Shown: positions 14,422 to 14,437 of the stretch, in pieces | Position numbering within the stretch: the stretch's first letter is position 1 | Layout of the letters: each line of letters begins with the position of its first letter | Program-made: the position numbers and the translations under genes | Assembly: GCA_002440085.1 (NCBI GenBank) | Contig: DJRM01000094.1 | Coordinates: 1 to 14,437 of the forward strand | Origin: Bacteroidales bacterium UBA6360 | Lineage (GTDB): Bacteria > Bacteroidota > Bacteroidia > Bacteroidales > UBA932 | Reading direction: 5' to 3' | DNA: 14,437 bases | The notes under the pieces: model-generated | Told to the model about the DNA's origin: nothing | The model's input: the letters and a program-made list of their open reading frames with translations, nothing else | Database searches by the model: none

Positions 14422-14437
14422 AAGCGGATTGCTGCGT
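14422..14437 (+). repeat. Partial copy of the element found after ompH
   Basis: AAGCGG (14422-14427) followed two bases later by TGCTGCGT (14430-14437) repeats the parts AAGCGG (5039-5044) and TGCTGCGT (5051-5058), which are six bases apart there. Both lie just after a stop codon. The window ends inside this copy, so its full extent cannot be seen. Confidence 0.3.

Noticed and set aside
1..14437. Mobile elements, CRISPR arrays, phage genes or defence systems
   Set aside because: All substantial genes are conserved housekeeping, amino-acid or transport genes. No transposase, integrase, direct-repeat array or defence domain was found.

Overview
The window looks like chromosomal core DNA of a moderately GC-rich member of the Bacteroidales. 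The conserved run NAD kinase, undecaprenyl-diphosphate synthase, BamA and OmpH/Skp is typical of that order. The -7 elements have the Bacteroidetes form TAnnTTTG with a TTG about 19-20 bp upstream, and Shine-Dalgarno sites are lacking. The protein sequences agree with this. I do not assign a genus. I see no mobile element, CRISPR array, tRNA or rRNA.

Layout. 1-113: an intergenic region with nadK's promoter and a possible promoter pointing left out of the window. 114-5029: nadK, uppS, bamA and ompH on the + strand, covering cofactor supply, the lipid carrier for wall synthesis, and outer-membrane protein assembly. 5030-5262: a gene-free stretch rich in inverted repeats that ends in a strong terminator. 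5263-6600: gdhA (glutamate dehydrogenase). 6602-7327: a TauE/SafE membrane protein on the - strand, whose stop lies one base from gdhA's stop. 7328-7617: a divergent control region. 7618-12683: metX, thrA and metY on the + strand. 12684-12864: overlapping terminator, promoter and inverted repeats. 12865-14406: a DASS/SLC13 sodium-coupled anion transporter.

How the genes work together. ThrA carries out the first and third steps of the aspartate pathway (aspartokinase and homoserine dehydrogenase). MetX acetylates homoserine. MetY exchanges the acetate for sulfide to give homocysteine. Apart from aspartate-semialdehyde dehydrogenase and methionine synthase, the block covers aspartate to methionine. 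The divergent TauE/SafE protein may handle a sulfur anion or organosulfonate, and the DASS carrier may import dicarboxylates; both links are inferred from family and position.

Most notable observation. Between the divergent tauE and metX genes is a 16-codon ORF (7428-7478, MEKTSVISVMSMRMQR) with three Met codons among its last seven sense codons. Its stop codon lies in the loop of a perfect 8-bp hairpin followed by a T run, and no + strand gene lies directly upstream for that hairpin to terminate. This has the layout of a methionine-sensing transcription attenuator controlling metX. It is a prediction from sequence and needs experimental or comparative testing.
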